A stretch of DNA of 64,000 bases from Magnolia sinica (GCF_029962835.1 NC_080578.1:102403759-102467758), one strand, 5' to 3'; numbered from the stretch's first letter, positions 35,277 to 46,283 are shown. A program made the numbers and translations. The notes: generated from the letters alone by a model not told the origin.

Positions 35277-37890
35277 CCTTAACCTATAACCTAAACCTAT
35301 TCTCAAATCCCAAACCCTATAATTATAACCTAAACCTTAACCTAAACCTATAACCTATAACCTATAACCTAAACTCAATTCCCTAAACTCTAACCTACAA
35401 CCTAACCTAAACCTATTCTCAAATCCCAAAACCTATAACCTAAACTTAATTCCCTAAACCTTAACCTATAATATAATCTAAACCTATACTTATAACCTAA
35501 ACCTATTCTCAAATCCCAAAACCTATAACTATAACATAAACCTTAAACAAAAACCTATAACCTATAACCTAAACTCAATTCCCTAAACCTTAACCTACGC
35601 CCTAACCTAAACCTATACTTATAACCTAAATCTATTCTCAAATCCAAAAACTTATAAGTTAAACCTAAACATATAACCTATAACCTGAACCTATAACCTA
35701 AACTCAATTCCCTAAACCTTAACCTATAACCTAACCTAAACTTATACTTATAACCTAAACCTATTCTCAAATCCTAAAACCTACAACCTAAACTCAATTC
35801 CCTAAACCTTAACCTATAACCTAACCTAAACCTATACTTATAACTTAAACCTATTCTCAAATCCCAAAACCTATAACTATAACTTAAACCTTAACCAAAA
35901 ACCTATAACCTATAACTTAAACCTATAACTTAAACTCAATTCCCTAAACTTTAACCTACACCCTAACCTAAACCTATACTTATAACCTAAACCTATTCTA
36001 AAATTCAAAAACCTATAACTTAAACCTAAACCTTAACCTAAACATATAACCTATAACCTGAACCTATAACCAAAACTCAATTCCCTAAACCTTAACCTAT
36101 AACCTAACCTAAACCTATACTTGTAACCTAAACCTATTCTCAAATCCCAAAACCTATAACTATAACCTAAACCTTAACTAAAAACCTATAACCTATAACC
36201 TAAACTCAATTCCCTAAACCTTAACCTACACCCTAACTTAAACCTATACTTATAACCTAAACCTATTCTCAAATTCAAAAACTTATAACTTAAACCTAAA
36301 CCTTAACCTAAATCTATAACCTATAACCCGAACCTATAACCGAAAGTCAATTCCCTAAACCTTAACCTATAACCTAACCTAAACTTATACTTATAACCTA
36401 AACCTATTCTCAAATCCCAAAACGTATAATTATAACCTAAACCTTAACCAAAAACCTATAACTTATAACCTAAACCTATAACTTAAACTCAATTCCCTAA
36501 ACCTTAACCTACACCCTAACCTAAACCTATACTTATAACTTAAACCTATTCTCAAACCCCAAAACCTATAAACCTAAACCTTAACTTAAACCTAAACCTA
36601 TAACCTAATGCTATAACCTATAACCTAAACCCAAACCTACACTTATAACCTATAACCTAAACCTAAACCTAAACCTAAAATCCAAACGTAAACCCGATCT
36701 CGAACCCGAACCTGATTTCCTAAACCTAAACCTTAATGTATTCTCAAATCCCTGAACCTAAACCTATAACCTAAACTCAATTCCCTAAACCTTAACCTAT
36801 AACCTAACCTAAACCTAAACCTATAACCTACACTTATAACTTAAACCTAAACCTATAACCTTAACCTGAACATAAAACCTAAACCCAAACCTATTCTTAT
36901 AACCTAAACCTATACTTATAACCTAAACCTATAACCTATAACCTAAACCTACACTTATATCCTATAGCTTAAACCTAAACCTAAAACCCAAATGTAAACC
37001 CGATCTCGAACCCGAACCCGATTTCCTAAACGTAAACCTTAACGTATTCTCAAATCCCTAAACCTAAACGTACACCTAATCCTAATCTCAACTCCCTAAC
37101 CTAAACCTAAACCTAAACCTAAACTTGAAAACACAAACTTAAACCCGATTCCAAACCCGAACCTGATTTCCTAAACTTAAACTTATAACCTTAACTTAAA
37201 CCTATTCTCAAATCTCAAAACCTATAACCTAAACCTAAACTTATATAACCTTAACCTAAACCTAAAACTTAACTTATAACCTAAACCTTAACCTATAACC
37301 TTAACTTATAACCTAAACTCAATTTCCTAAACCTTAACCTATAACCTAACCTAAACTTAAACCTATAACCCGAACCCGATTTCCTAAACCTAAACCTTAA
37401 CGTATTCTCAAATCCCTAAACCTAAACCTACACCTAATCCTAATCTCAACTCCCTAACATAAACCTAAACCTAAACTTGAAAACCCAAACCTAAACCCGA
37501 TCCCAAACCTGAACCCGATTTCTTAAACCTAAACTTATAACCTTAACCTAAACCTATTCTCAAATCTCAAAACATATAACCTAAACCTAAACTTATATAA
37601 CCTTAACCTAAACCTAAAACTTAACCTATAACCTATAACCTTAACTTATAACCTAAACCTATTACCTAAACTCAATTTCCTAAACCTTAACCTATAACCG
37701 AACATAAACCTAAACCTATAACCCGAACCCGATTTCCTAAACCTAAACCTTAACGTATTCTCAAATCCCTAAACCTAAACCTAAACCTACACCTAATCCT
37801 AATCTCAACTCCCTAACCTAAACCTAAACCTAAACTTGAAAACCCAAACCTAAACCCGATCCCGAACCCGATTTCCTAAACCTAAACTTA
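35277..37890. repeat. Degenerate telomere-like repeat (C-rich strand on +)
   Basis: Dense variants of the plant telomere unit CCCTAAA, mostly 'cctaaa', 'cctataa' and 'ccttaa', arranged in a longer unit. 'ctcaattccctaaac' recurs near 35374, 35574, 35703, 35793, 35934, 36076 and 36205. Later parts add 'gaacccgatttcctaaac'. It lies wholly inside the CACTA-like element, so it is interstitial, not a chromosome end. Confidence 0.85.
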
Positions 37891-38005
37891 TTGGTTATAG
37901 TTTAGGTTTAGGTTTAGGTTTTAGGTTTAGGTTTAGGTTATAGGTTATATGCTTTAGCTTTAGGTTATAGGCTTTAGGTTTAGGTTAAGGTTTAGGTTTA
38001 GGGTA
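37891..38005. repeat. Inverted telomere-like repeat (G-rich strand on +)
   Basis: At about 37890 the array switches from 'cctaaac' to 'gtttagg' units ('tttaggtttaggtttagg') and runs about 115 bp, making a head-to-head junction. Confidence 0.85.
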
Positions 38006-38214
38006 TTTTTTTTATGATGTTAAGCTTATATGTATTTATGCGTGAATGAATGTGATGTGGATAAGATTATTTGTGTTTGGATGGATTTACTAGTTTGGGT
38101 TTAGATGGATGTGAATGTGAATATGATGAAATATATTATATAACAGTTGTATATCAGGATGAATATGATGAAATATATTATAACAGGTGTATATCAGGAA
38201 TTTTGTGCTAGATT

Positions 38215-38938
38215 TTTTTAAAAAAAGAGACTTTTTAGCGACGAAAGTTTTCATAGCTAAAAGTTTTGCAAATATTTTTTAGTGACGAAAATTTTCATTA
38301 TTAAAAGTTTTGTAATTATCTTTAGTGACGAAAATTTTCGTAGCTAAAAGTTTTGCAAATATTTTTTAGCGACAAAGATTTTCGTCGCTAAAAGTTTTGT
38401 AATTATTTTTAGTTACAAAAAATTTTGTAGTTAAAAGTTTTGCAAATATTTTTTAGTGACGAAAATTAGTTATGTAATTATTTTTAGCGATGAAAATTTT
38501 TGTCGCTAAAAGTTTTGTAAATATTTTTTAGCGACGAAAATTTTCATCGCTAAAAGTTTTGCAAATATTTTTTACTGACGAAAATTTTCGTCACTAAAAG
38601 TTTTGTAATTATTTTTAGCGACGAAAATTTCCGTAGCCAAAAGTTTTGCAAATATTTTTAAAAGTTTTGTAATTATTTTTAGCGACGAAAACTATCATCG
38701 GTAAAAGTTTAACATTCATTTTTTAGCGACGAAAATATTCATCGCTAAAAGTTTTTTTAGCGAAATATTCGTCGGTAAAAAGCTTGCCTTTGCCAATGAT
38801 TCAAATTTTTCGTCGATAAAAACCTCTTGCATCGGCCTTTTAGCGACGAAAATTTTTGTCGCTAAAAGTTTTTAGCTATGAAAATTTGGCTTTTGGTGAT
38901 GAAAATTTTCGTCGCTAAAGGTGGGATTTCTTGTAGTG
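38215..38938. repeat. Right subterminal array of the CACTA-like element
   Basis: About a dozen ~45-60-bp units of 'ttagcgacgaaaattttcgt' palindromes joined by 'aaaagttttgcaaatatttt'. The palindrome is shared with the left array, but spacer and period differ. Confidence 0.85.
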
Positions 38939-39831
38939 ATTTGGATCAATATGATATTTGTTTTTCCTCTTTATACAGGTCCGTGTGACCTTATGAACAG
39001 GTTGGATGAAAAATAAACATTCACATCAGCAGCCATTTTTGCTATCTAACCTGTCAATAATTCATCCACGCCACCTATTGATTTTGAAAGCTCATGCTAA
39101 AAAATAAGGTAGATCCAAATTTCAAGTGTACCATACGTAATCACCACAGTTTCCTCTGGTGTGGTTCACTCGAGAGTGATCCGATGAACCCATGCCCTTG
39201 AAGGAGCTGGCAAAATAGATGGACTGCGTGAATAAAACACACACATCATGGTGGGCCCACATAGCATTCCAGTAGGTGTTGTCTGATACACTAGGCAATC
39301 CGAGTCCCTGGCAACTCCCCGTTTATATCATCACCGTCAATGGGGAAGGGTCAATGGTGAATAGGGATTCGGACCATTCACATAGTAGGCTGTCTTAGAT
39401 CAACCATGATTGATAAAATTGAGACAATCCTTACCATTCCTTCCTCTGGGGCTGCCATTGGTGCGGGCTAGGCCCTTGAGCTACAAGCCTGGCCCACTTC
39501 AGCCAACGCTCAGGTTGGAATACTGGGCCAAAGGACGCAGCCTAGCCAAAAGTTTAAGCCCGTGGCTAAGAGACCACGAGAACTGCCAGAGTATGTCCCA
39601 ATGCGGCCCATTTAGATTTCAAGTCATTTTTGTAACATATCATGCATGATGGGCACACCCAACGAACTGACCCAAGCTTGAACAGACTTAGGTGGGCCAA
39701 GCTTGGTGCTGTTTGTTGAACAGACTTAGGTGACCCAAGGTTGAACAGACTTAGGTGGGCCAACCTACAAAAATCAGTGGACCATGGGATTGTAATCAAC
39801 TGACCAAATTCATAGAGGATATCATTCACTT

Positions 39832-39851
39832 ACACACACACACACACACAC
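39832..39851. repeat. (AC)n microsatellite
   Basis: About ten AC units. Confidence 0.9.
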
Positions 39852-39919
39852 CTTCTTTAAGGTCGAGTGCCGGCATCCCGTTATTCGGTGGATGGTTAAA
39901 ATTTTATGGGGCCACAAGG

Positions 39920-40135
39920 AGTTTACGTGCGAGCCTTTCGTTGTTGGAATATCATGTGCTAGGATTCTGTGTAGGGCCCACTTGAATTTTGGATCCACCT
40001 CATTTTTTGTACAATCTCCTAAAATGATATTTAAAAGCAAATGGACGGATTGGATTTCACACAAAGATCATGATGGGACCCACACAAAATTCTTCCGGTG
40101 ATCTCGATGGGAAAGGGAAATCGCGTCCCTAGGTT
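39920..40135. mobile_element. Partial fold-back/Mutator-like MITE arm
   Basis: The right half of an element ending near 'gggaaagggaaatcgcgtcc'. The matching left half appears at 41850-42002. Confidence 0.4.
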
Positions 40136-40189
40136 TTGAGTTTGGGAAACGACTGGCTATTCCCCCGACACAGGTCAATGGCAGGTGGT

Positions 40190-40640
40190 CGGTGCTATGT
40201 GGGCCTCACCATGATGTATGTGTTTCATCTATGCCGTCCATCCAATTTTCCATCTAATTTAAGAGGTTGAGCCCAAAATTAAAGCATATCCAAAGATTAA
40301 GCCCATCATGCCTGGGAAAAAGTGGGGATAATGATTTCCACTGTTAAAACCTTGTTAGGCCCCATAGTGATGTTTATATGCCATCCAACCTGTTCATAAG
40401 ATCATACATACATAGATGAACGGAAAACAAAAATATAAGCTTGATCCAAAACTTATGTGGCCCCTAAGAAATTTTCAACAATAGAAGTTCAATTCAACTG
40501 TTTCATGTGATGTGGTCCATTTGAACATTGTATATACTTCATTTTTGCGATGAAGCCATAAAATTATCTGTGAAAATGGATGGACAGAGAAGATAAACTA
40601 CATAAATCATGGTCGACCTCACATAGTTTACTCAATAAGC
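40190..40640. mobile_element. Fold-back element
   Basis: Left 'catgatgtatgtgtttcatc' and right 'aatcatggtcgacctcacat' arms, centre at about 40400. The family interior is well preserved. Confidence 0.65.
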
Positions 40641-40679
40641 TGAACAATCCCATTCCGTCTAGGAGGGAAGCGGATTGAC

Positions 40680-41290
40680 TGGTGTACTACACACCAGCTA
40701 TATAGCTAGTGTAAATGCGTGTCGCATGAAGACAAGTGCCGACACGCCTTGAGCTCCGAGTTGCACGAACGGTTCAAAGGAGATCAAAGTTACATGGCCC
40801 CACAATGATTATTTATTATATCCACACCTTTCATCCATTTTTCGAGATCAATTTAGATCATTAAACAAAAAGTGAGTCATATCCAAAGCTCAAATGGACC
40901 ACACCAAAAATAGCAGTGACGACAATGATTTTCATTGTTAAAAAATTCGTAGGGCCTATATAACTTTTATTTTCCATCCAATTTGTTAATAAGATCATAA
41001 ATACATAGATGAAGAGGAAAAACAAATTTCATATTGATCAGAATTTTTTGTGACCCCAAAAGGGTTTCAATGATAGACGTTCAATCCTCAACTACTTTTT
41101 GCAGTGTGTTCCACTTGATCTTTGCATCTGTCTTATCTTTAGGCTTAAGCCTTAAGACGAGCTTGCCAAATGGATGAACGTTTTGGATATAATACATACC
41201 TCATACCTCATGATGGGACCCACAAAACTTCTTGACGTTAATACACCAGCTAAATAGCTGGTGTGTGGTACACCAGCCAATTTGCTTCCA
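40680..41290. mobile_element. Fold-back element with extended ends
   Basis: Outer arms 'gaagcggattgactggtgta' and 'tggtacaccagccaatttgc' pair. 'accagctatatagctagtgt' on the left is matched by 'caccagctaaatagctggtg' on the right. The interior is the family fold-back, about 40790-41230. Confidence 0.65.
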
Positions 41291-41329
41291 TCTCGAAGTG
41301 GGACGCGGGTTACCTAATGAGAGGTTGAG

Positions 41330-41800
41330 TAGCTGAAGTCACATCACCAAGTTATGTGGGTCCCAACATGATGTATGTATTATATCCACAACGTTCATCC
41401 ATTTTGAGAGATCATATTATGGCATTATCCAAAGAATGAGGCAGATCAAAAGCTCTAGTGGACCCCACCATAGAAAAAAGTGTGGAGAGTGATGCTCACA
41501 GTTAAAATCATCCTAAGGCCCACTGTACTGTTTATTTGACATCCAATCTGTTGATTAGGTCATACAGACCCATATGAAGGAAAAAAACAAAGATCAACTT
41601 GATCCAAAACTTTTATGGCCCCCAAAAAAAATTTAATGGTCGACGCCCATTCAACAACACTGTTTCGTGTAATGTGGACCATTTGAGATTGTGATATACC
41701 CCATTTTTGGTCTCATTACCATAAAACGATCTAGAAAAACTTATAGACAACATAGATGAAACACATACAGCATGGTGGACGCACATAACACCGACCACCC
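41330..41800. mobile_element. Fold-back element
   Basis: Arms beginning 'gtcccaacatgatgtatgta' and ending near 'acatacagcatggtggacgc', centre at about 41545. Confidence 0.6.
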
Positions 41801-42001
41801 GCCATTGGCCGGTTGCGGGGGAGTAGCCAGTACGTTTCCCAAACCCAGCGATGCGGATTTCCTACTAGAGCCTTTCCCATGGAGATTCGGGAAAGGATTC
41901 TGTGTGGGGCCCACTGTGATCTTTGTGTGAAATCCAACTCGTCCATTCGTTTTTAGATATCATTTTAGGACAAAATGAGGAGGATCCAAAATTCAAGTGG
42001 G

Positions 42002-42002
<1 letters not shown>

Positions 42003-42095
<93 letters not shown>
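42003..42095. repeat. Palindromic (CA)n(TA)n(TG)n microsatellite
   Basis: CA, then TA, then TG repeats make a block that is self-complementary end to end. Long open frames across it are artefacts of the repeat. Confidence 0.95.
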
Positions 42096-42958
42096 CTGAT
42101 TTGTACTAATTATCAACATACTATGGAACATGGGGAATGGTCTGATGAGGAGCTTAGTACTTTTGTAGCTGCAGTAGTTGCTACAATGGTTGTGATAGCT
42201 GCGGGGGAGTATTATTGCATGCATTTATTTTGCAGTCCACCTAGATGGATGGACTATAAACATTCTTAGATCATAGATGAATTAATGAGGGCTTGGGACA
42301 ATAATTGCATGCCGTGATTGAGAATGAGCAATGCAACTTTTTTCCAACTATGGTGCATTCTTAAGGACATGAATATCCTAACCGATGTAGAGTATATGAC
42401 TATGGAGGAACAACTAGCAATGTTACTTCATACTTTAAGACATAATGTTTATAATCAAGTGTCGGGCATTAGTTCATTAGGTTTGGAGAGATTGTAAGTC
42501 CTTATTTTAACAAGGTATTAGATATGATTATATCACTGTACTTATATTTTATTTAACTACCCAATCTAGATACCCCATATTAGATCACTCCTAATTAAAA
42601 CTAGAGCATTATTTGCCAACCAACCTGCGGTTAACATAAGGGCGCCACTAGTCCTGAATGAATGGAAAACAAAATTTTCAACTTGATTCAAAACTTCCAT
42701 TGCCCTCATAAGATTTTCAAGTTCCATCCCCATTGTTTCCCAAGGTGTGGTCCACTTGAGCCTTAGATCTACCTTCTGTTGGGGCTCATACCCTAACATG
42801 ATACGTCAAAATAAATGGACAACATAGATAAGACACGTATATCAAGGTGGCTCCTATGGAGCCTTTATTAGGACCATCTATATCTAGTTAAGTGGTTGTG
42901 GGGTAGTACCTAATTTGTCCAGTGTTTTGACCATGGCATAACATAGGATATTAAACCT
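42096..42958. repeat. ~860-bp direct repeat, copy A
   Basis: Nearly identical to 48755-49617. It includes the Harbinger fragment, then 'accaacctgcggttaacata' and half of a fold-back element. The two copies flank CXE copy 3. Confidence 0.85.
42123..42497 (+). pseudogene. PIF/Harbinger transposase N-terminal fragment, copy A
   Basis: The plus-strand frame gives MEHGEWSDEE, then after a stop IIDELMRAWDNNC, and after a second stop LRMSNATFFQLWCILKDMN followed by ILTDVEYMTMEEQLAMLL and HTLRHNVYNQVSG. The pattern 'F..L...L......D...V..EEQ.A.FLH...HN..NR' is that of the N-terminal domain of plant Harbinger transposases. The DDE catalytic part is absent. Two in-frame stops (42267-42269 and near 42315) and the truncated C-terminus mark a dead fragment. 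Confidence 0.65.
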
Positions 42959-43205
42959 CCCAATTATCCAAATTTCAACCCAAGTTATTAAACTTCAACC
43001 TGAAGTCATCTATAATCAACCCAACCCAATGAACCCATTTACATCGGATATTCCCAACCTGATCTAACCTGGCTCAAGTTTGTTCAACTGACTTGAGGAC
43101 AACCAGAGCTAAACTTGGGTTGGGTCAAATGGTTTTGGATGATCCAAACCAAAGCTGCATACCAAAGTCAGAGGCAGGTATTAGCAATAATCTAAACTGA
43201 GATGG

Positions 43206-43337
43206 AGGTATTTATAATTATTTCAATATATTTATTTAAATAATCCAAACCAAGAGGGAGGTGTTTGCAACTATCCCACTCCATTTATAACCAAGTGGGA
43301 GGTGTTTGCAATTATCCCACTCCATTTATTGGACGCG
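43206..43337 (+). promoter_or_regulatory. Conserved upstream block of CXE copy 3, internally duplicated
   Basis: As in the other copies, but the segment 'gaggtgtttgcaa.tatccc' plus 'actccattta' occurs twice in tandem, about 46 bp apart. This gives two 'ccattta' motifs before the ATG. Confidence 0.5.
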
Positions 43338-43357
43338 TCCTTGAGAGAGGGAGAGAG

Positions 43358-44341
43358 ATGGCAGATACTGGGAGTTCGATCACGGACGATCCCTACGCCG
43401 TTTTCCAGGTCGTTTTAAATCCAGACGGTACACTCACCCGAACCACCATCTTCCCTTTATGTCCTCCACGAGCTGAAGCCGAACAACCCCACCACGTTTT
43501 ATCCAAAGACGTAACTCTCAATCCTTCCAAGAAGACGTGGATTCGGATATTTCGCCCCCATTTTTCGACACCAACGGCCCATCTTCCCATCATCATCGAC
43601 TTCCACGGTGGCGCTTTCATCCGCCACAGCGCTGCATCTGCTCCCTTCCACGCGTCATGCGAGCGCATGGCCACTCACGTGCCCGCCATCGTTCTCTCGG
43701 TCGAGTACCGACTCGCGCCCGAGTACCGTCTCCCCGCCGCGTACGATGATGCTATCGATGCCGTCCGTTGGGTCCGAGACCAGGCCATCTCCAATCTCCA
43801 CCGCGACACGTGGATGACACCCGATCTCGCCGATTTCTCCCGTTGTTTTCTCATGGGTAGCAGCTCCGGCGGTAACATCGCCTACCACGCGGCCCTGCTG
43901 GCGTTGGATCTGGACCCTCCGTTCAAGATCGCTGGAGTGATCCTGAACGAGCCCTGCTTCGGTGGGGAGCAGAGGACAGAATCGGAGCTGAGGTTGGCCC
44001 AGGATCGAATCGCACCCCTCCATGCCAACGACCTGATGTGGCAACTGGCATTGCCGGGTGGGGCAAACAGGGACCACGAGTTCTGCAACCCGATTACGCC
44101 CGGGTCCCACCACGATCGGGTCGGGTCGCTACCGCCGTGCTTGGTGAGGGTGTACGGCGGGGACCCGCTCGTGGACCGCGAGCACTCTCTCGTGAGGATG
44201 CTGGAGGGGCGTGGGGTCGACGTGGTGAGCCGGTTCCGTGAGGGAGGGTATCATGGCGTTGAGTTCTTTGATCCGCAGGAGACCCTGGCCTTCTTGACGG
44301 ACGTCCAGGATTTCATTTCGTCAGTCAACGGTGGGCGATGA
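43358..44341 (+). CDS. Carboxylesterase (CXE family), copy 3
   Basis: Intronless, 327 residues from the ATG at 43358 (MADTGSSITDDPYAVFQ). The open frame extends upstream to 43265, but that part lies in the duplicated upstream block and lacks family similarity. Ser169 lies in GSSSG, Asp269 in GGDPLVD and His299 in GGYHGVEFF. The oxyanion motif reads HGGAF instead of HGGGF (83-87). Small residues are tolerated at that position in the wider hydrolase family, but this is the only copy here with it. The frame is intact. The closest relative in the window is copy 2. Substrate unknown. Confidence 0.92.
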   Translation: MADTGSSITDDPYAVFQVVLNPDGTLTRTTIFPLCPPRAEAEQPHHVLSKDVTLNPSKKTWIRIFRPHFSTPTAHLPIIIDFHGGAFIRHSAASAPFHASCERMATHVPAIVLSVEYRLAPEYRLPAAYDDAIDAVRWVRDQAISNLHRDTWMTPDLADFSRCFLMGSSSGGNIAYHAALLALDLDPPFKIAGVILNEPCFGGEQRTESELRLAQDRIAPLHANDLMWQLALPGGANRDHEFCNPITPGSHHDRVGSLPPCLVRVYGGDPLVDREHSLVRMLEGRGVDVVSRFREGGYHGVEFFDPQETLAFLTDVQDFISSVNGGR

Positions 44342-44357
44342 GTCTCCCTGCATCTAA

Positions 44358-45694
44358 ATGAGCTGGGCAACGGTCCGGGTCGGACCGGATTTAGCCTAAC
44401 CCGGTCAGATCCAAAATTCTAACAGGTGGACCCGAAATCGATCCGATCCGAGACCGAGTCCAGGTCACTGGACTCGGACAGATTCGATGCTTGATTTATT
44501 TGACCCGATCCGAGTCTGACTCGGTGAGGGAAACCGAGTCGGATCGGGTTGGACACTTTTCGGATCATTTCATATGGTGTGGTCCACTTTAATCTTCAAT
44601 GTATGATAAGTTTTTGTTCAACGCCTAAATTGATATGTCAAAATGGATGAACGGCTTAGATAACGTATATACATCAAGGTGGGCCCCACATGACTATAAA
44701 AAATTTGTATAAATGCATGCTGCATGTGTTGTCCCATCGGGCAGGCTACTGAAGTAACGTCACCAAGTTCTGTGGGCTCCACTACGCTGTATGTGTTACA
44801 TCCATACCGTCGATCAATTTTGAGATATCATTTTAGGGCATGAGCCAAATAATGATGTAGATAAAAATCTGTAGCAGACCACATCACAGAAAAAAGTGGG
44901 GAGAATGATTCCCACCGTTGAAACTATCCTAAGGCCCACTGTAATGTTTATTTGAAATCCAACCTATTCAAAAGTTGAAAAATAAAGAAATAAGGGAAAA
45001 CACAAATACCAGGTTAATCTAAAACTTTTATAGCCTTTAAAAGTTTTTAATAGTGGGCATCACTGTCCAGAAAACTTTCTATATTGGGGTCTATTGGAGC
45101 TTTGGATTTCATTCATTCTTTGGATATTGCCCTGAAATGATATCTCTAAACGGATGGAAGGTTGGATACATAACATACATCATGGTGGGGCCCAAGTAAC
45201 TTGGTTAAACCACTTTAATACATACTCTCACAACCTACCGTATTGACGTGTAAAGCAAGTAAACAGTTGTTCCCTGCCTGTTGACGTGCCGTGCAAGTAA
45301 CCCATTCTCATATCTGAGTGAATTCTGTTGGGGCCCACCGTGAATGCATGTGGTGTATCCACGCCGTCCATTTGTTTTTTCAGATTATTTTAGCTGTTGA
45401 ACCCAAAATTGATGAATATTCAAAGCTCAAGTGGACCACACCATAAGAAAAAGTAAAAATATTATTTTTTACTCCAGATCTGGCCGGATCGGAACGGTCC
45501 GGATCTATTCGGATCGGGTTTTCGGATCGGAACGGTCCGGATTAACCACTATCCGATCTCGATCCGAAAACTAGTCGGATCTAAATGATCTTACCTGATC
45601 CTACCCGATCCAGGCCGTCGGTTCTGTTTGGAACGGATCGGATCGGGTCTGATCGGGTCGGATCCACCGAATCGGTTCAAAAATGCCCACCTCT
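44358..45694. mobile_element. hAT-type element downstream of CXE copy 3
   Basis: The ends TGAGCTGGGCA and TGCCCACCTCT are imperfect inverted repeats. The flanking 8-mers GCATCTAA (44350-44357) and ACATCTAA (45695-45702) match at seven positions. Subterminal 'cggatcgggtcggatc'-type repeats lie in both ends, and a fold-back element lies inside (about 44700-45200). It interrupts sequence that is continuous after copy 2, so it inserted after that duplication. Confidence 0.75.
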
Positions 45695-46105
45695 ACATCT
45701 AATAGACCGTCTATGAGTTGTCTAGTTGGAAATCGAACTACGTACTGAGTAATCTCTGTTGGCTTACTGTGAATGTACGGGGTTCATCCACGCTGTCCAT
45801 CCGTTTTAACAGCTTATTTTATGGGTTGAGTCGAAAATTGAAGTATATGCAAAGCTTAAATGGGCCACACCACAATAAACAGTGGGAATAATGATTTGAA
45901 ACTTTCTTAGAGCCCATTATGATGTGTAATGTTTATTTGTCATCAAATCTCTTTGTAAGATCACACAAACGTTGCAGTCCCTATAATAAAATGGTATTGA
46001 ATTGTACTAATGGGATTAACATCCCTATTGCAAAATGACTACATGTCTGGAAATACCAAGGTATTTTAGCTATTGGATGACAGTACTTGGCGTGGTACAT
46101 GTATG

Positions 46106-46108
<3 letters not shown>

Positions 46109-46164
<56 letters not shown>

Positions 46165-46174
46165 TATATATATA
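46109..46174. repeat. (TA)n microsatellite
   Basis: Mostly pure TA dinucleotides, with a few AAT interruptions near 46156. Confidence 0.95.
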
Positions 46175-46187
46175 AGCGGAATGTCAC

Positions 46188-46283
46188 GTGTAAATAGTGT
46201 ATATGGATATGGATGGATGCTATGGATAAAAGCATGTGTAAATAGTGTATATGGATATGGATGGATGCTATGGATAAAAGCAT
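46188..46283. repeat. 48-bp tandem duplication
   Basis: Two perfect copies starting at 46188 and 46236 ('gtgtaaatagtgtatatgga' onward). Confidence 0.95.

Larger units (their letters stand above)
27371..38939. mobile_element. CACTA-like composite element (11.57 kb)
   Basis: The left end CACTACAAGAAA (27372) and the right end TTTCTTGTAGTG (ending 38938) are inverted repeats. Both subterminal regions are arrays of the palindromic motif 'ttagcgacgaaaattttcgt', the arrangement in which En/Spm-type transposase binding sites are usually clustered. It sits cleanly inside an older fold-back element. The flanks read TTT-A and A-TTT, so a 3-bp TTT duplication is possible. The roughly 9.6-kb interior holds fold-back elements, an LTR-like stretch, tandem repeats and telomere-like repeats. 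I see no transposase, so it should be non-autonomous. Confidence 0.65.
26514..39270. mobile_element. Fold-back element split by two later insertions
   Basis: Pieces of one fold-back element lie at about 26514-26545, 26931-27370 and 38940-39270. A Harbinger-like MITE (26546-26930) and a CACTA-like element (27371-38939) separate them. Joined across the gaps, the pieces follow the order of the family consensus ('...gaagttt' then 'ttggatcaatatgatattt...'). The fold-back element is therefore older than both insertions. Confidence 0.6.

Noticed and set aside
35277-38005. True chromosome end
   Set aside because: The repeat is degenerate, changes strand and is enclosed on both sides by transposon and genic sequence.
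41865-42269. ORFs of 90-119 residues across the CA/TA/TG block
   Set aside because: They encode only dipeptide runs from the microsatellite joined to transposon sequence.
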